Below, one piece after another: positions 27,634 through 36,150 of a stretch of DNA of 64,000 bases (positions are counted from its first letter, which is position 1; each line of letters begins with the position of its first letter). The notes under the pieces are model-generated. The model was not told the DNA's origin. It did not search any database and saw only the letters and a list, made by a program, of their open reading frames with translations. Where the stretch lies: contig NZ_CP062008.1 in assembly GCF_005670685.2 (NCBI RefSeq), positions 868,001-932,000 on the forward strand, in the 5' to 3' direction. This stretch comes from Mycolicibacterium mucogenicum DSM 44124 (GTDB taxonomy: Bacteria > Actinomycetota > Actinomycetes > Mycobacteriales > Mycobacteriaceae). Position numbers and translations under genes: made by a program.

Positions 27634-29052
27634 TCACAGGCTCAGGAGCGCAGCAGTGTCGCGAGCGGTCAGGGCGTCGTCCATGCGCGCCTGCCAGGAG
27701 GCGGCCCATCGTTCAGGGAAGCACCGCTGCAGGAGCTCGAGCATGATCGGCACGGCGGTCGAGGCGCCCGGCGACGCGCCCAGCAGCCCTGCGATGGTGC
27801 CGTCGGCCGACGCGACCAGTTCGGTGCCCGAGCGCAACGCGCCGATGCGCTCCGGGTCCGGAGTGACGAGCTGAGCCCGCTGTCCCGCCGGTACCAACTC
27901 CCAGTCGCCGGGGTCGGCCTCCGGGTAAAACCGTTGCAGCTGTTTGATCTTGCCGGTGAACGGCGTGAGCAACTCGCCGATCAGATAACGCACCAGTGTC
28001 AGGCTCTGTAGGGCCGCCGCGGCCAGTACATGCAGGTTGTGCCACCGCAGCGTGGTGAAGAAGTCGGTGAGCTTGCCGCCTTTGAGCAGCTTGGTGCTGA
28101 ACGTCGCATACGGACCGAACATGAGGTACTCCTCGCCGTCGACGACGCGTTTGTCCAAGTGCGGCACCGACATCGGCGGGGCTCCTATCGCGGCCTGGCC
28201 GTACACCTTGGCGTCGTGCCGTGCGACGACGTCGGGTTTCGCGCACCGTAGGAACGCTGCGCCGACGGGCAGCACGCCGTAGCCGCGGACTTCGGGGATG
28301 TGCGCGCGCTGCAGCAGGCGCAGGGCGAATCCGCCGGCTCCGACGAACACATGACGTGCCCGCAGTTGAAACCTGTTGTGCGAGTCCGTACACCGGCCGC
28401 TGATCAACCAGGTGCCGTCCGGGTCCTGGTGCAGTCGGCGCACGTCGTGGCCGAGCCGGACCTCGCCGCCGTTCGAGGTGATGATGCGGGTCAGTCCGCG
28501 GGTGAGCGCACCGAAGTCGACGTCGGTACCTCCCGGATGCCGGGTCGCCGCAATCGGTTGCGCCGGATCGCGGCCCGCCATCACCAGCGGTGCCCATTCC
28601 GCGATGGTCTTGGGGTCGTCGCTGAACTCGAGGCCGGCGAAAAGTGGATCGGCGCTGAGGGTTTCGAACCGCCGTCGGAGGTAGGCCACGTCGTGGTCAC
28701 CGAACACCACGTCCATGTGCGGAGTGCCGTGGACGAAAGTCGCCGGGTCCAGCAGGCCCTGCTCGACGAGATGTGCCCACCAGCGGCGGGACAATTGGAA
28801 CTGTTCGGCGATCTGCGCGGGCGCGGTGCCGTCTTCGGGATCGGGCATGTAGTTGAGCTCGCAGTAGCCGGAGTGGCCCGTGCCGGCGTTGTTCCACGGT
28901 CCGCTGCTCTCTGTGGCGATGTCGGATGCGCGCTCCACCAACACAATGCGCCACTGCGGTTCCAATGTGCTGAGCATGGCGCCCAGGGTGGCAGACATGA
29001 TGCCGCCACCGATGAGGACGACGTCGGCGACTTCCGGTTCAACGGTGTTCAT
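27634..29052 (-). CDS. mqo: Malate:quinone oxidoreductase
   Basis: A 472-residue FAD enzyme that oxidises malate to oxaloacetate and reduces menaquinone at the membrane face. The FAD-binding GGGIMSATLG, SSGPWNNAGTGHSGYCELNY, and the C-terminal GLLGASPGASTAVPIMLELL are diagnostic. AAGGAG stands seven bases before ATG 29052. It is divergent from a LysR gene 83 bp away, the normal arrangement for a LysR target. Confidence 0.95.
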   Translation of the reverse strand: MNTVEPEVADVVLIGGGIMSATLGAMLSTLEPQWRIVLVERASDIATESSGPWNNAGTGHSGYCELNYMPDPEDGTAPAQIAEQFQLSRRWWAHLVEQGLLDPATFVHGTPHMDVVFGDHDVAYLRRRFETLSADPLFAGLEFSDDPKTIAEWAPLVMAGRDPAQPIAATRHPGGTDVDFGALTRGLTRIITSNGGEVRLGHDVRRLHQDPDGTWLISGRCTDSHNRFQLRARHVFVGAGGFALRLLQRAHIPEVRGYGVLPVGAAFLRCAKPDVVARHDAKVYGQAAIGAPPMSVPHLDKRVVDGEEYLMFGPYATFSTKLLKGGKLTDFFTTLRWHNLHVLAAAALQSLTLVRYLIGELLTPFTGKIKQLQRFYPEADPGDWELVPAGQRAQLVTPDPERIGALRSGTELVASADGTIAGLLGASPGASTAVPIMLELLQRCFPERWAASWQARMDDALTARDTAALLSL

Positions 29053-29135
29053 GGTTGCTCCTTGTCTCGTTACTCCAGCATCACCCCCGCGAATTCGATC
29101 CGTCCAATGAATGTTCTGGCGATTATCATCCCAAT

Positions 29136-30041
29136 ATGGATCAATGGATGAGTCTGCTCGCGCCGCAGCTCCGGGCGCTCGAAGAGCTCGACTCCCAGGG
29201 CGGGCACATGACCCGTGCGGCCGACAGCCTGGGCATTCCGCAGTCATCGATGAGTCGACGCATTCACACGCTGGAGAAGATGCTCGGCGTCCGCCTGCTC
29301 ACCCAGGAGGGACGGACGGTGCGCCTGACGCCGGTCGCAGTGCAGCTCGCGGAGCAGGCCCGGCGTCCGTTGCGCGAACTCGAAGCCACGGTCGAGACGA
29401 TCGCCGGCGAAGCCGACCCCGAGCACGGCACCATCCGGTTCGGCTTCCCCTTGACGATGGGGGCCGGCGTCGTGCCGAACCTCGTCACCGAATTCCACCG
29501 GCGCGCACCGGGAATCCGGCTACAGATCAAACAGGCGCACGGCAGTGAACTCGCCGCGGATCTGAAGGCCGGGGTGCTCGACGTCGCCGTGGTGATCCCG
29601 CCGCCCGACGGCGTCGAACATGTGGTGATCGGCGGCCAACACATCCGGGCCGTGTTACCGGCGGCTCATCCGCTCGCTGCCCGTCGTCGTCTTCGGCTGG
29701 ACGAACTGCGCGACGAGACGTTCATCGCCAACCCAGCCAGCTATCACTTGCGCCAGGCGACGGAAAACTGGTGCCGTGATTCGGGATTCGTTCCGCACGT
29801 GCCCGTGGAGATCACTGAGTTCACCACCATCCGCGAGCTGGTCGGCCGGGGGATGGGTATCGCGCTGCTGCCGCACGACGAGCACACCTCGCGCAAGGTC
29901 CGCGAAATCCCGTTGACGCCCAATGTCTATCAGCGACAGATCGCGCTGGCGTGGGCGCCGACCGCAGGCACCCCCGCGGCCCGCAGGCTGCTGACCTTCC
30001 TGCGCACGGAGTGGGCGGTCAAGGCCGCCCACACCCGCTGA
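29136..30041 (+). CDS. LysR family transcriptional regulator
   Basis: A 301-residue regulator. N-terminal helix-turn-helix: HMTRAADSLGIPQSSMSRRIHTLEKMLGV. The effector domain (TIRFGFPLTMGAGVVPNLVTEF onward) has the usual two-lobe layout and ends EWAVKAAHTR. ATG 29136 was chosen; the upstream frame is open but starts inside the promoter region. It likely controls divergent mqo, and so malate oxidation, though I could not pick out a T-N11-A site with confidence. Confidence 0.88.
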   Translation: MDQWMSLLAPQLRALEELDSQGGHMTRAADSLGIPQSSMSRRIHTLEKMLGVRLLTQEGRTVRLTPVAVQLAEQARRPLRELEATVETIAGEADPEHGTIRFGFPLTMGAGVVPNLVTEFHRRAPGIRLQIKQAHGSELAADLKAGVLDVAVVIPPPDGVEHVVIGGQHIRAVLPAAHPLAARRRLRLDELRDETFIANPASYHLRQATENWCRDSGFVPHVPVEITEFTTIRELVGRGMGIALLPHDEHTSRKVREIPLTPNVYQRQIALAWAPTAGTPAARRLLTFLRTEWAVKAAHTR

Positions 30042-30061
30042 CGCAGGGACAACGGAGGAGA

Positions 30062-31075
30062 CTAGGACGCGACCTCGCCGGGCTGCTGCGTGGTGGCGAA
30101 TTCGAAGAAGTCCACGATCTCGTCGACGGCCTTGCGAGCGTCCGGGTTGACGTCGAAGCTCAGCTGGAACATGTGCATCGCCTTGTCCCACACCTGAACC
30201 CACGCCTGTGCACCCGCCGCGCGCAACGCGTCGGCGAGCGCGAACGAGTCGTTGCGCAGCATCTCGTTGTTGCCGACCTGCAGGAGCGTCGGTCCCAGGC
30301 CGTGCAGGTCGGATTCGGTCGGCATCTCGGGCACCGGATGGGTGCCGTTCTTCGTCGCGAAGACGTCGTAGAGGTACTTCACCGCCATGAACGGGAACAG
30401 CACGTCGCGGTGTTCGAGCATCGCGTTGTACTTCAGATTCATGTCGGACGACGTCAATGGCGACAGCAGGATCTGGCCGGCGGGCACCGGCAGGCCGGCG
30501 TCACGCACGGCGAGCGCGGTGCCGGTCGCGATCAGGCCGCCGGCGGAGTCGCCCGCGAACACGATCTTCTTCGCGTCGACGCCGGCGGCGAGCACCATGC
30601 GGTAGGCGCACGCGCCGTCAGCGATGGCGTCCTCGATCAGGGCCTGCGGCGCCAGTCGATAGCCCACGTTCAGGACCCGGGCGCCGGTCGCGGCGGATAG
30701 CTTGCTGGCCCAGCGCCGGTGCGAGTTCAGCCCGAGCGTGATCAGCGCCGAACCGTGGAAGTAGATGATCACGCGATCGGAACCCTGTGCGCGCGGCGCG
30801 ACGATCCATTCGGCGTCGCAGTCGTCGAGCTTGATCGGTGTCACCGCGGTGCCGGGCAGCGCGCGGAACGCACGGAAGGGCCCGTCGATGATGTCGTAGC
30901 GGCCGCGCTGGACCAGTTCCGGATGGAACCGGTTGACGACGAGGCCGATGAGCGTGAGCAGGGCAATTACCGGTCGGACGAACACCGCGGTCAGCCCGCC
31001 GAGCAGTCGGCTCTGCCACGCGGCGGGGCCGAACTGGAGGTCGGCGGGGCGGTGAGTCCAGTCGAGCGAGTTCAC
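30062..31075 (-). CDS. Alpha/beta hydrolase of the HSL (hormone-sensitive lipase) type
   Basis: A 337-residue carboxylesterase or lipase. The nucleophile is in FAGDSAGGL, the acid Asp and the His in VQVWDKAMHMF. The family oxyanion HGGG is replaced by HGSA (IYFHGSALITLG), which may change activity. A hydrophobic N-terminal stretch (VRPVIALLTLIGLVVN) suggests membrane attachment. GTG 31075 was chosen; no Shine-Dalgarno is clear. It ends 20 bp from the LysR gene, convergent. Confidence 0.82.
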   Translation of the reverse strand: MNSLDWTHRPADLQFGPAAWQSRLLGGLTAVFVRPVIALLTLIGLVVNRFHPELVQRGRYDIIDGPFRAFRALPGTAVTPIKLDDCDAEWIVAPRAQGSDRVIIYFHGSALITLGLNSHRRWASKLSAATGARVLNVGYRLAPQALIEDAIADGACAYRMVLAAGVDAKKIVFAGDSAGGLIATGTALAVRDAGLPVPAGQILLSPLTSSDMNLKYNAMLEHRDVLFPFMAVKYLYDVFATKNGTHPVPEMPTESDLHGLGPTLLQVGNNEMLRNDSFALADALRAAGAQAWVQVWDKAMHMFQLSFDVNPDARKAVDEIVDFFEFATTQQPGEVAS

Positions 31076-31151
31076 GATACCGAGGGTACTGGGTAAAGCT
31101 CCGGAGCCCAAGGGGCTGCCGCTCACCGTGCACCGTCGTAGCGTGGAGGTC

Positions 31152-32546
31152 GTGACATCACCTAACGACCTTCCAGCCGACCTGCCGCGGACCGTCGGCG
31201 AGCTCAAGGCCGCGGGCCACCGTGAGCGGGGCATCAAGACCGAGATTCGCGAGAACCTGCTGGCAGCGCTGGCTGACGGCAAGGACGTCTGGCCCGGCAT
31301 CTTCGGCTTCGAGGACACCGTTCTGCCGCAGTTGGAGCGCGCGCTGATCGCCGGGCACGACGTCGTGCTCCTCGGCGAGCGCGGCCAGGGCAAGACCCGT
31401 CTGCTGCGCGGCCTGGTTGGTCTGCTGGACGAATGGACGCCTGTCATCGCGGGCTCGGAGCTGGGCGAGCACCCGTATTCGCCGATCACGCCCGAGTCGA
31501 TCCGCCGGGCCGCGGATTCCGGCGACGACCTGCCGATCACCTGGCAACACCGCAGCGAGCGCTACTTCGAGAAGCTGGCGACGCCCGACACCAGCGTCGC
31601 CGACCTCGTCGGCGACATCGACCCCATCAAGGTGGCCGAGGGCCGGAGTCTGGGTGATCCGGAAACCATCGCCTACGGACTCATCCCGCGGGCACACCGC
31701 GGCATCGTGGCCATCAACGAGCTGCCCGACCTCGCCGAGCGCATCCAGGTCGCCATGCTCAACGTGATGGAGGAGCGCGACATCCAGGTGCGCGGCTACA
31801 CGTTGCGCCTGCCGCTGGACGTGCTCGTGGTGGCCAGCGCCAACCCCGAGGACTACACCAACCGTGGCCGCATCATCACGCCGCTGAAGGACCGCTTCGG
31901 CGCCGAGATCCGCACCCACTACCCGCTGGAGCTCGACGCGGAGGTCGGCGTCATCAGGCAGGAAGCGCACCTGGCCGCCGAGGTCCCGGAGTACCTGCTG
32001 CAGATCCTGGCCCGGTTCGCCCGGTACCTGCGCGAGTCGCAGTCGATCGATCAGCGGTCGGGCGTCTCGGCCCGCTTCGCCATCGCGGCGGCGGAGACGG
32101 TCGGCGCCGCGGCCCAGCACCGCTCCGCGATTCTGGGCGAACAGGATCCGGTCGCGCGTGTGGTCGATCTGCAGACCATCATCGGCGTGCTGCGCGGCAA
32201 GCTGGAATTCGAGTCCGGTGAGGAAGGCCGCGAACAGGCCGTCCTGGAGCACCTGCTGCGGCGGGCGACCGCGGACACCGCACAGCGGCTGCTCGGCGGC
32301 ATCGACGTCGGTTCGTTGGTCGCTGCGGTGGAAGGGGATTCACCGGTCACGACGGGCGAGCGGGTGTCGGCCAAGGACGTCCTGGCCGCGCTGCCGGACC
32401 TGCCGGTGATCGACGCCATCGCCGACCGGCTGGGCGCGCAGTCCGACGGCGAGCGGGCGGCGGCCGTCGAACTGGCGCTGGAAGCGCTGTACCTGGCCAA
32501 GCGCATCGACAAGACCTCCGACGACGGCGAAACGGTATATGGCTAA
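31152..32546 (+). CDS. MoxR/ChlI-type AAA+ ATPase
   Basis: A 464-residue AAA+ protein with Walker A GERGQGKT, Walker B GIVAINELPDL, and SANPEDYTNRGRIITPLKDRFGA, typical of magnesium-chelatase/MoxR ATPases. It corresponds to Rv0958. Together with the VWA-domain protein it should form a chaperone-like module that loads or activates a metalloprotein; the client is unknown. GTG 31152 (VTSPNDLP) is used, but GTG 31128 and 31143 are in frame and GGAGGT is too close for 31152. Confidence 0.88.
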   Translation: MTSPNDLPADLPRTVGELKAAGHRERGIKTEIRENLLAALADGKDVWPGIFGFEDTVLPQLERALIAGHDVVLLGERGQGKTRLLRGLVGLLDEWTPVIAGSELGEHPYSPITPESIRRAADSGDDLPITWQHRSERYFEKLATPDTSVADLVGDIDPIKVAEGRSLGDPETIAYGLIPRAHRGIVAINELPDLAERIQVAMLNVMEERDIQVRGYTLRLPLDVLVVASANPEDYTNRGRIITPLKDRFGAEIRTHYPLELDAEVGVIRQEAHLAAEVPEYLLQILARFARYLRESQSIDQRSGVSARFAIAAAETVGAAAQHRSAILGEQDPVARVVDLQTIIGVLRGKLEFESGEEGREQAVLEHLLRRATADTAQRLLGGIDVGSLVAAVEGDSPVTTGERVSAKDVLAALPDLPVIDAIADRLGAQSDGERAAAVELALEALYLAKRIDKTSDDGETVYG

Positions 32547-34506
32547 CCACCTCTCGCGGTATTCGCGCTACACCGGCGGGCCCGACCCGCTGGCGCCTCC
32601 CGTCGACCTGAGGGAGGCGCTGGAGCAGATCGGGCAGGACGTCATGGAGGGCGCGTCGCCCCGGCGGGCGCTGTCCGAGCTGCTGCGTCGCGGTACCCAG
32701 AACATGCGCGGCGCCGACCGGCTGGCCGCCGAGGCCAACCGGCGTCGTCGGGAGTTGCTGTCGCGCAACAACCTTGACGGCACCCTGCAGGAGATCAAGA
32801 AGCTGCTCGACGAGGCGGTGCTCGCCGAGCGCAAGGAACTGGCCCGGGCGCTCGACGACGACGCGCGGTTCGGTGAACTGCAGTTGGAGTCGTTGTCGCC
32901 GTCACCGGCCAAGGCGGTGCAGGAGCTCTCCGAATACGACTGGCGATCGGCGGAAGCCCGGCAGAAGTATGAGCAGATCAAGGATCTGCTGGGCCGGGAG
33001 ATGCTGGACCAACGATTCGCCGGCATGAAGGACGCCCTGCAGAACGCCACCGACGAGGATCGTCAGGCCGTCAACGACATGCTCGACGACCTGAACAACC
33101 TGCTGGAGAAGCACGCCAACGGCGAAGACACCCAACAGGATTTCCAGGACTTCATGGCCAAGCACGGCCAGTTCTTTCCCGAGAATCCGCAGAACGTCGA
33201 CGAGCTGCTGGACTCCCTGGCCAAGCGGGCCGCCGCCGCGCAGCGGTTCCGCAACAGCCTGTCGCCAGATCAACGCGCCGAATTGGATGCGTTGGCGCAG
33301 CAGGCATTCGGGTCACCGTCGTTGATGAACGCGCTCGACCGCCTCGACGCCAACCTGCAGGCTGCCCGCCCGGGCGAGGATTGGACCGGCGAGCGAAATT
33401 TCACCGGAAACAACCCGCTGGGCATGGGGGAGGCCGCGCAGGCGATGGAAGACATCGCCGAGTTGGAGCAACTGGCAGAACAACTTTCGCAGAGCTACGC
33501 CGGTGCCCAGATGGACGACGTCGACCTGGACATGCTCGCCCGGCAATTGGGCGACGAGGCCGCCGTCGACGCCCGTGCCCTGGCGGAACTGGAACGCACC
33601 CTGATGAACCAGGGCTTCCTGGACCGCGGTTCCGACGGGCAGTGGCGGCTGTCGCCAAAGGCCATGCGGCAGTTGGGTCAGGCAGCGCTCCGCGATGTGG
33701 CGCAACAACTTTCCGGCCGCCACGGCGAGCGGGACACCCGCCGCGCCGGTGCCGCCGGCGAACTCACCGGCGCCACCCGGCCGTGGCAGTTCGGAGACAC
33801 CGAACCCTGGAACGTCACCCGCACCTTGACCAACGCGGTACTGCGACAGGCAGGTACGGGTCAGGACGGGCCGTTGCGCATCACCGTCGACGACGTCGAG
33901 ATCTCGGAGACCGAGACGCGCACCCAGGCCGTGGTGGCGCTGTTGGTCGACACCTCGTTCTCGATGGTCATGGAGAACCGGTGGCTGCCGATGAAGCGCA
34001 CCGCGCTGGCGCTCAATCATCTGGTGAGCACCCGGTTCCGATCGGATGCGTTGCAGATCATCGCCTTTGGCCGACATGCCCGCACCGTCTCGGCGGCCGA
34101 GCTGACGGGGCTGGAAGGCGTCTACGAACAGGGCACCAACCTGCACCACGCGCTGCTGCTCGCCGGCCGGCATCTGCGGCGTCATCCCAACGCGCAGCCG
34201 GTCGTCCTCGTCGTCACCGACGGCGAGCCGACGGCCCACCTCGAGCAGTACCGCAACGGCACCGAGACGTTCTTCGACTACCCGCCGCACCCGCGCACCA
34301 TCGCGTTCACGGTGCGCAGCTTCGACGAGGTGGCCCGGCTGGGTGCGCAGATCACCATCTTCCGGCTGGGCAGCGATCCCGGCCTGGCGCGGTTCATCGA
34401 CCAGGTGGCCCGGCGCGTCGAAGGCCGCGTCGTGGTGCCCGAACTCGACGGACTGGGCGCCGCGGTGGTCGGTGACTACCTGCGCTCGCGGCGTCGCCGG
34501 CGGTAA
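32539..34506 (+). CDS. VWA (MIDAS) domain protein partner of the MoxR-type ATPase
   Basis: A 655-residue protein with a long helical N-terminal region (residues about 30-330, rich in charged heptads) and a C-terminal von Willebrand A domain whose metal site is DTSFSMVMENRW, with GTNLHHALLLAG and VTDGEPTAHLEQ supplying the other ligands. It overlaps the ATPase gene by 8 bp, so the two are made together. The equivalent is Rv0959. It probably bridges the ATPase and its substrate. Confidence 0.88.
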   Translation: MANHLSRYSRYTGGPDPLAPPVDLREALEQIGQDVMEGASPRRALSELLRRGTQNMRGADRLAAEANRRRRELLSRNNLDGTLQEIKKLLDEAVLAERKELARALDDDARFGELQLESLSPSPAKAVQELSEYDWRSAEARQKYEQIKDLLGREMLDQRFAGMKDALQNATDEDRQAVNDMLDDLNNLLEKHANGEDTQQDFQDFMAKHGQFFPENPQNVDELLDSLAKRAAAAQRFRNSLSPDQRAELDALAQQAFGSPSLMNALDRLDANLQAARPGEDWTGERNFTGNNPLGMGEAAQAMEDIAELEQLAEQLSQSYAGAQMDDVDLDMLARQLGDEAAVDARALAELERTLMNQGFLDRGSDGQWRLSPKAMRQLGQAALRDVAQQLSGRHGERDTRRAGAAGELTGATRPWQFGDTEPWNVTRTLTNAVLRQAGTGQDGPLRITVDDVEISETETRTQAVVALLVDTSFSMVMENRWLPMKRTALALNHLVSTRFRSDALQIIAFGRHARTVSAAELTGLEGVYEQGTNLHHALLLAGRHLRRHPNAQPVVLVVTDGEPTAHLEQYRNGTETFFDYPPHPRTIAFTVRSFDEVARLGAQITIFRLGSDPGLARFIDQVARRVEGRVVVPELDGLGAAVVGDYLRSRRRRR

Positions 34507-34516
34507 CCACTTCACG

Positions 34517-34642
34517 GCGAGCGGCCGTGTTTGTACCGCGACACGCCACCGAACCTGTGCAGGATGCGGCCGTTCGTCGTCGGCGAGCGGCCCGAAAGTA
34601 CACGCCAATTGCGGCGTGTTGCGTACAGACACGGCCGCTCGC
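34517..34642. repeat. 126-bp palindromic element, copy 2
   Basis: This copy is inverted relative to that at 2943-3068 and has exactly the same length. Its right end (34622-34642) matches copy 1's 21-bp terminal repeat perfectly in reverse complement; its left end (34517 on, GCGAGCGGCCGTGTTTGTAC) has a base change. An internal GGGCCGCTC-type block is also kept. It again lies between convergent genes. Confidence 0.85.
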
Positions 34643-34695
34643 GGGAGCGGTAGAGCTGCCCCTAGGCGCGCGGAAGCCCCATGGGAGCGGGAAAG

Positions 34696-35280
34696 CTAAG
34701 TGGGCGGCGGCTTGCGCTTCTTGGACTTGATGCCGACGCGGCCCCACAGCGAGAAACCGCGGATGGTGACGCGCGGGGCGCCGGGGGTGCCCTGCTGACC
34801 GAGGTGGTCGAACGCGCCCATGACACCGACGCCATGCACGTCGACGTTGACCTCCGGCGGCAGCAGGATGGTCTGCCCGCCGAAGATCGAGTAGGAGTGG
34901 ATCTCGACGTCCGGTGACGTGAAATCGGCGTAGCGCAGATCGATGACGCCGCCACCGAACAAAGAGAACGACGTCAGCCGCTGCGGCACGTTCCAGCGGC
35001 CTCGGCGCTCGAATCCGCTCATGATCGCCAGCAGCAGCGTCGACGGCGCGGGATGGCATTCGCCGCCCGCTTCCCACGGCGCAGTGGTGATGTACGGCAG
35101 GTCGTCGCTCAACTTCGACAGCTCGGCGTACGTCTGCGCCGAGTAGGCGCGGTTGAGCCGGTCCTCGTATTCGGACATGGGCAGGCGTCCCTGCGCGGCC
35201 GCGTCGCTGAGGAGGTGAGCGACCTGTATCCGGTCGGTATCGACGACGCGCATCTGTGCGCGCGAACCTGGGGTGCTCAT
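34696..35280 (-). CDS. DUF1707 domain protein
   Basis: A 194-residue protein like Rv0966c. The N-terminal DUF1707 segment reads RVVDTDRIQVAHLLSDAAAQ, GRLPMSEYEDRL and YAELSKLSDDLP, a SHOCT-like helical module. The C-terminal half is beta-rich (FSLFGGGVIDLRYADF, VHGVGVMGAF) like LiaF-type cell wall-active domains, which suggests envelope-stress sensing. No membrane segment is evident. ATG 35280 is used. Confidence 0.82.
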   Translation of the reverse strand: MSTPGSRAQMRVVDTDRIQVAHLLSDAAAQGRLPMSEYEDRLNRAYSAQTYAELSKLSDDLPYITTAPWEAGGECHPAPSTLLLAIMSGFERRGRWNVPQRLTSFSLFGGGVIDLRYADFTSPDVEIHSYSIFGGQTILLPPEVNVDVHGVGVMGAFDHLGQQGTPGAPRVTIRGFSLWGRVGIKSKKRKPPPT

Positions 35281-35370
35281 CAACTCGAGCCTACGACGAT
35301 CACAGGGACTTGCAAGGCTGATGTTGCAAACTGTGGCCGCATCGATGTCGGATCCGTTACGGGATGTGGA

Positions 35371-36138
35371 TCACTTATTCCAGTTCGGCTGTCGCTTCTG
35401 GAGGAAGGCCAGCATGCCTTCCCTGGCCTCGTCGGAGACGAACAGCTCCGCCGACTGCTTGGCCAGCTTCTCGGCGTCACGGTCGAAATCGGCCAGGATC
35501 GACGCCGTGGTCAGGGCCTTCGACGTGGCCAGACCCTGCGGTGAACCCTTGGTGATCTCGTCCGCCAGCTTCGCCACGGTCGCCGGCACGTCGTCGGTCG
35601 CGACGGTCACCAGGCCGATCCGCTCGGCCTCCTCGGCGCCGAACTTCTCGCCCGTCACGAAGTAGCGACCGGCCGCGCGGGCCGTCATCTTCGGCAGCAG
35701 CGTCAGCGAGATGATCGACGGCGCCACCCCGATCCGGGCCTCGGTGAGCGCGAAAGTACTGGCGGTGCCGGCGACCACCAGGTCGCAGGCACCGATCAGC
35801 CCCATGCCGCCGGCCCGGACATGGCCGTCGATCGCGGCGATCACCGGAATGGGCAACTCCAGGATCGATCGCAATAGGTGCGCCGCCTCCAGCGCACGGG
35901 CGGTCGCGAGGTCGCCGGGGCTGCGTCCGGCCGCTTCACTCAGGTCGGCCCCGGCACAGAAGGTCCCGCCGGTGTGGCCGAGCACCACGACCCGGACGCC
36001 GGGCTCGGCGGCGGCATCGGTGAGGCCCTGCCGCAACTGGTCCACCAGCGCGGTCGACATCGCATTGCGGTTGTGCGGTGAGTCCAGCGTCAACCGGGCG
36101 ACACCGTTTTCGACGGAGTAGTGGACCAGTGCGGTCAT
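35371..36138 (-). CDS. echA7: Enoyl-CoA hydratase/isomerase family, last gene of acyl-CoA operon
   Basis: A 255-residue crotonase-fold enzyme. CAGADLSEAAG forms the oxyanion part and FALTEARIGVAP has one catalytic Glu, but the first catalytic Glu position reads AGGMGLIGACD, with Gly instead of Glu. It is therefore perhaps not a classic hydratase. It should act on the carboxylated acyl-CoA made by the operon's carboxylase, as AtuE or methylglutaconyl-CoA hydratase does. Gap to the previous gene is 12 bp. By synteny it is echA7 (Rv0971c). Confidence 0.85.
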   Translation of the reverse strand: MTALVHYSVENGVARLTLDSPHNRNAMSTALVDQLRQGLTDAAAEPGVRVVVLGHTGGTFCAGADLSEAAGRSPGDLATARALEAAHLLRSILELPIPVIAAIDGHVRAGGMGLIGACDLVVAGTASTFALTEARIGVAPSIISLTLLPKMTARAAGRYFVTGEKFGAEEAERIGLVTVATDDVPATVAKLADEITKGSPQGLATSKALTTASILADFDRDAEKLAKQSAELFVSDEAREGMLAFLQKRQPNWNK

Positions 36139-36150
36139 GAGACTTCCCTG

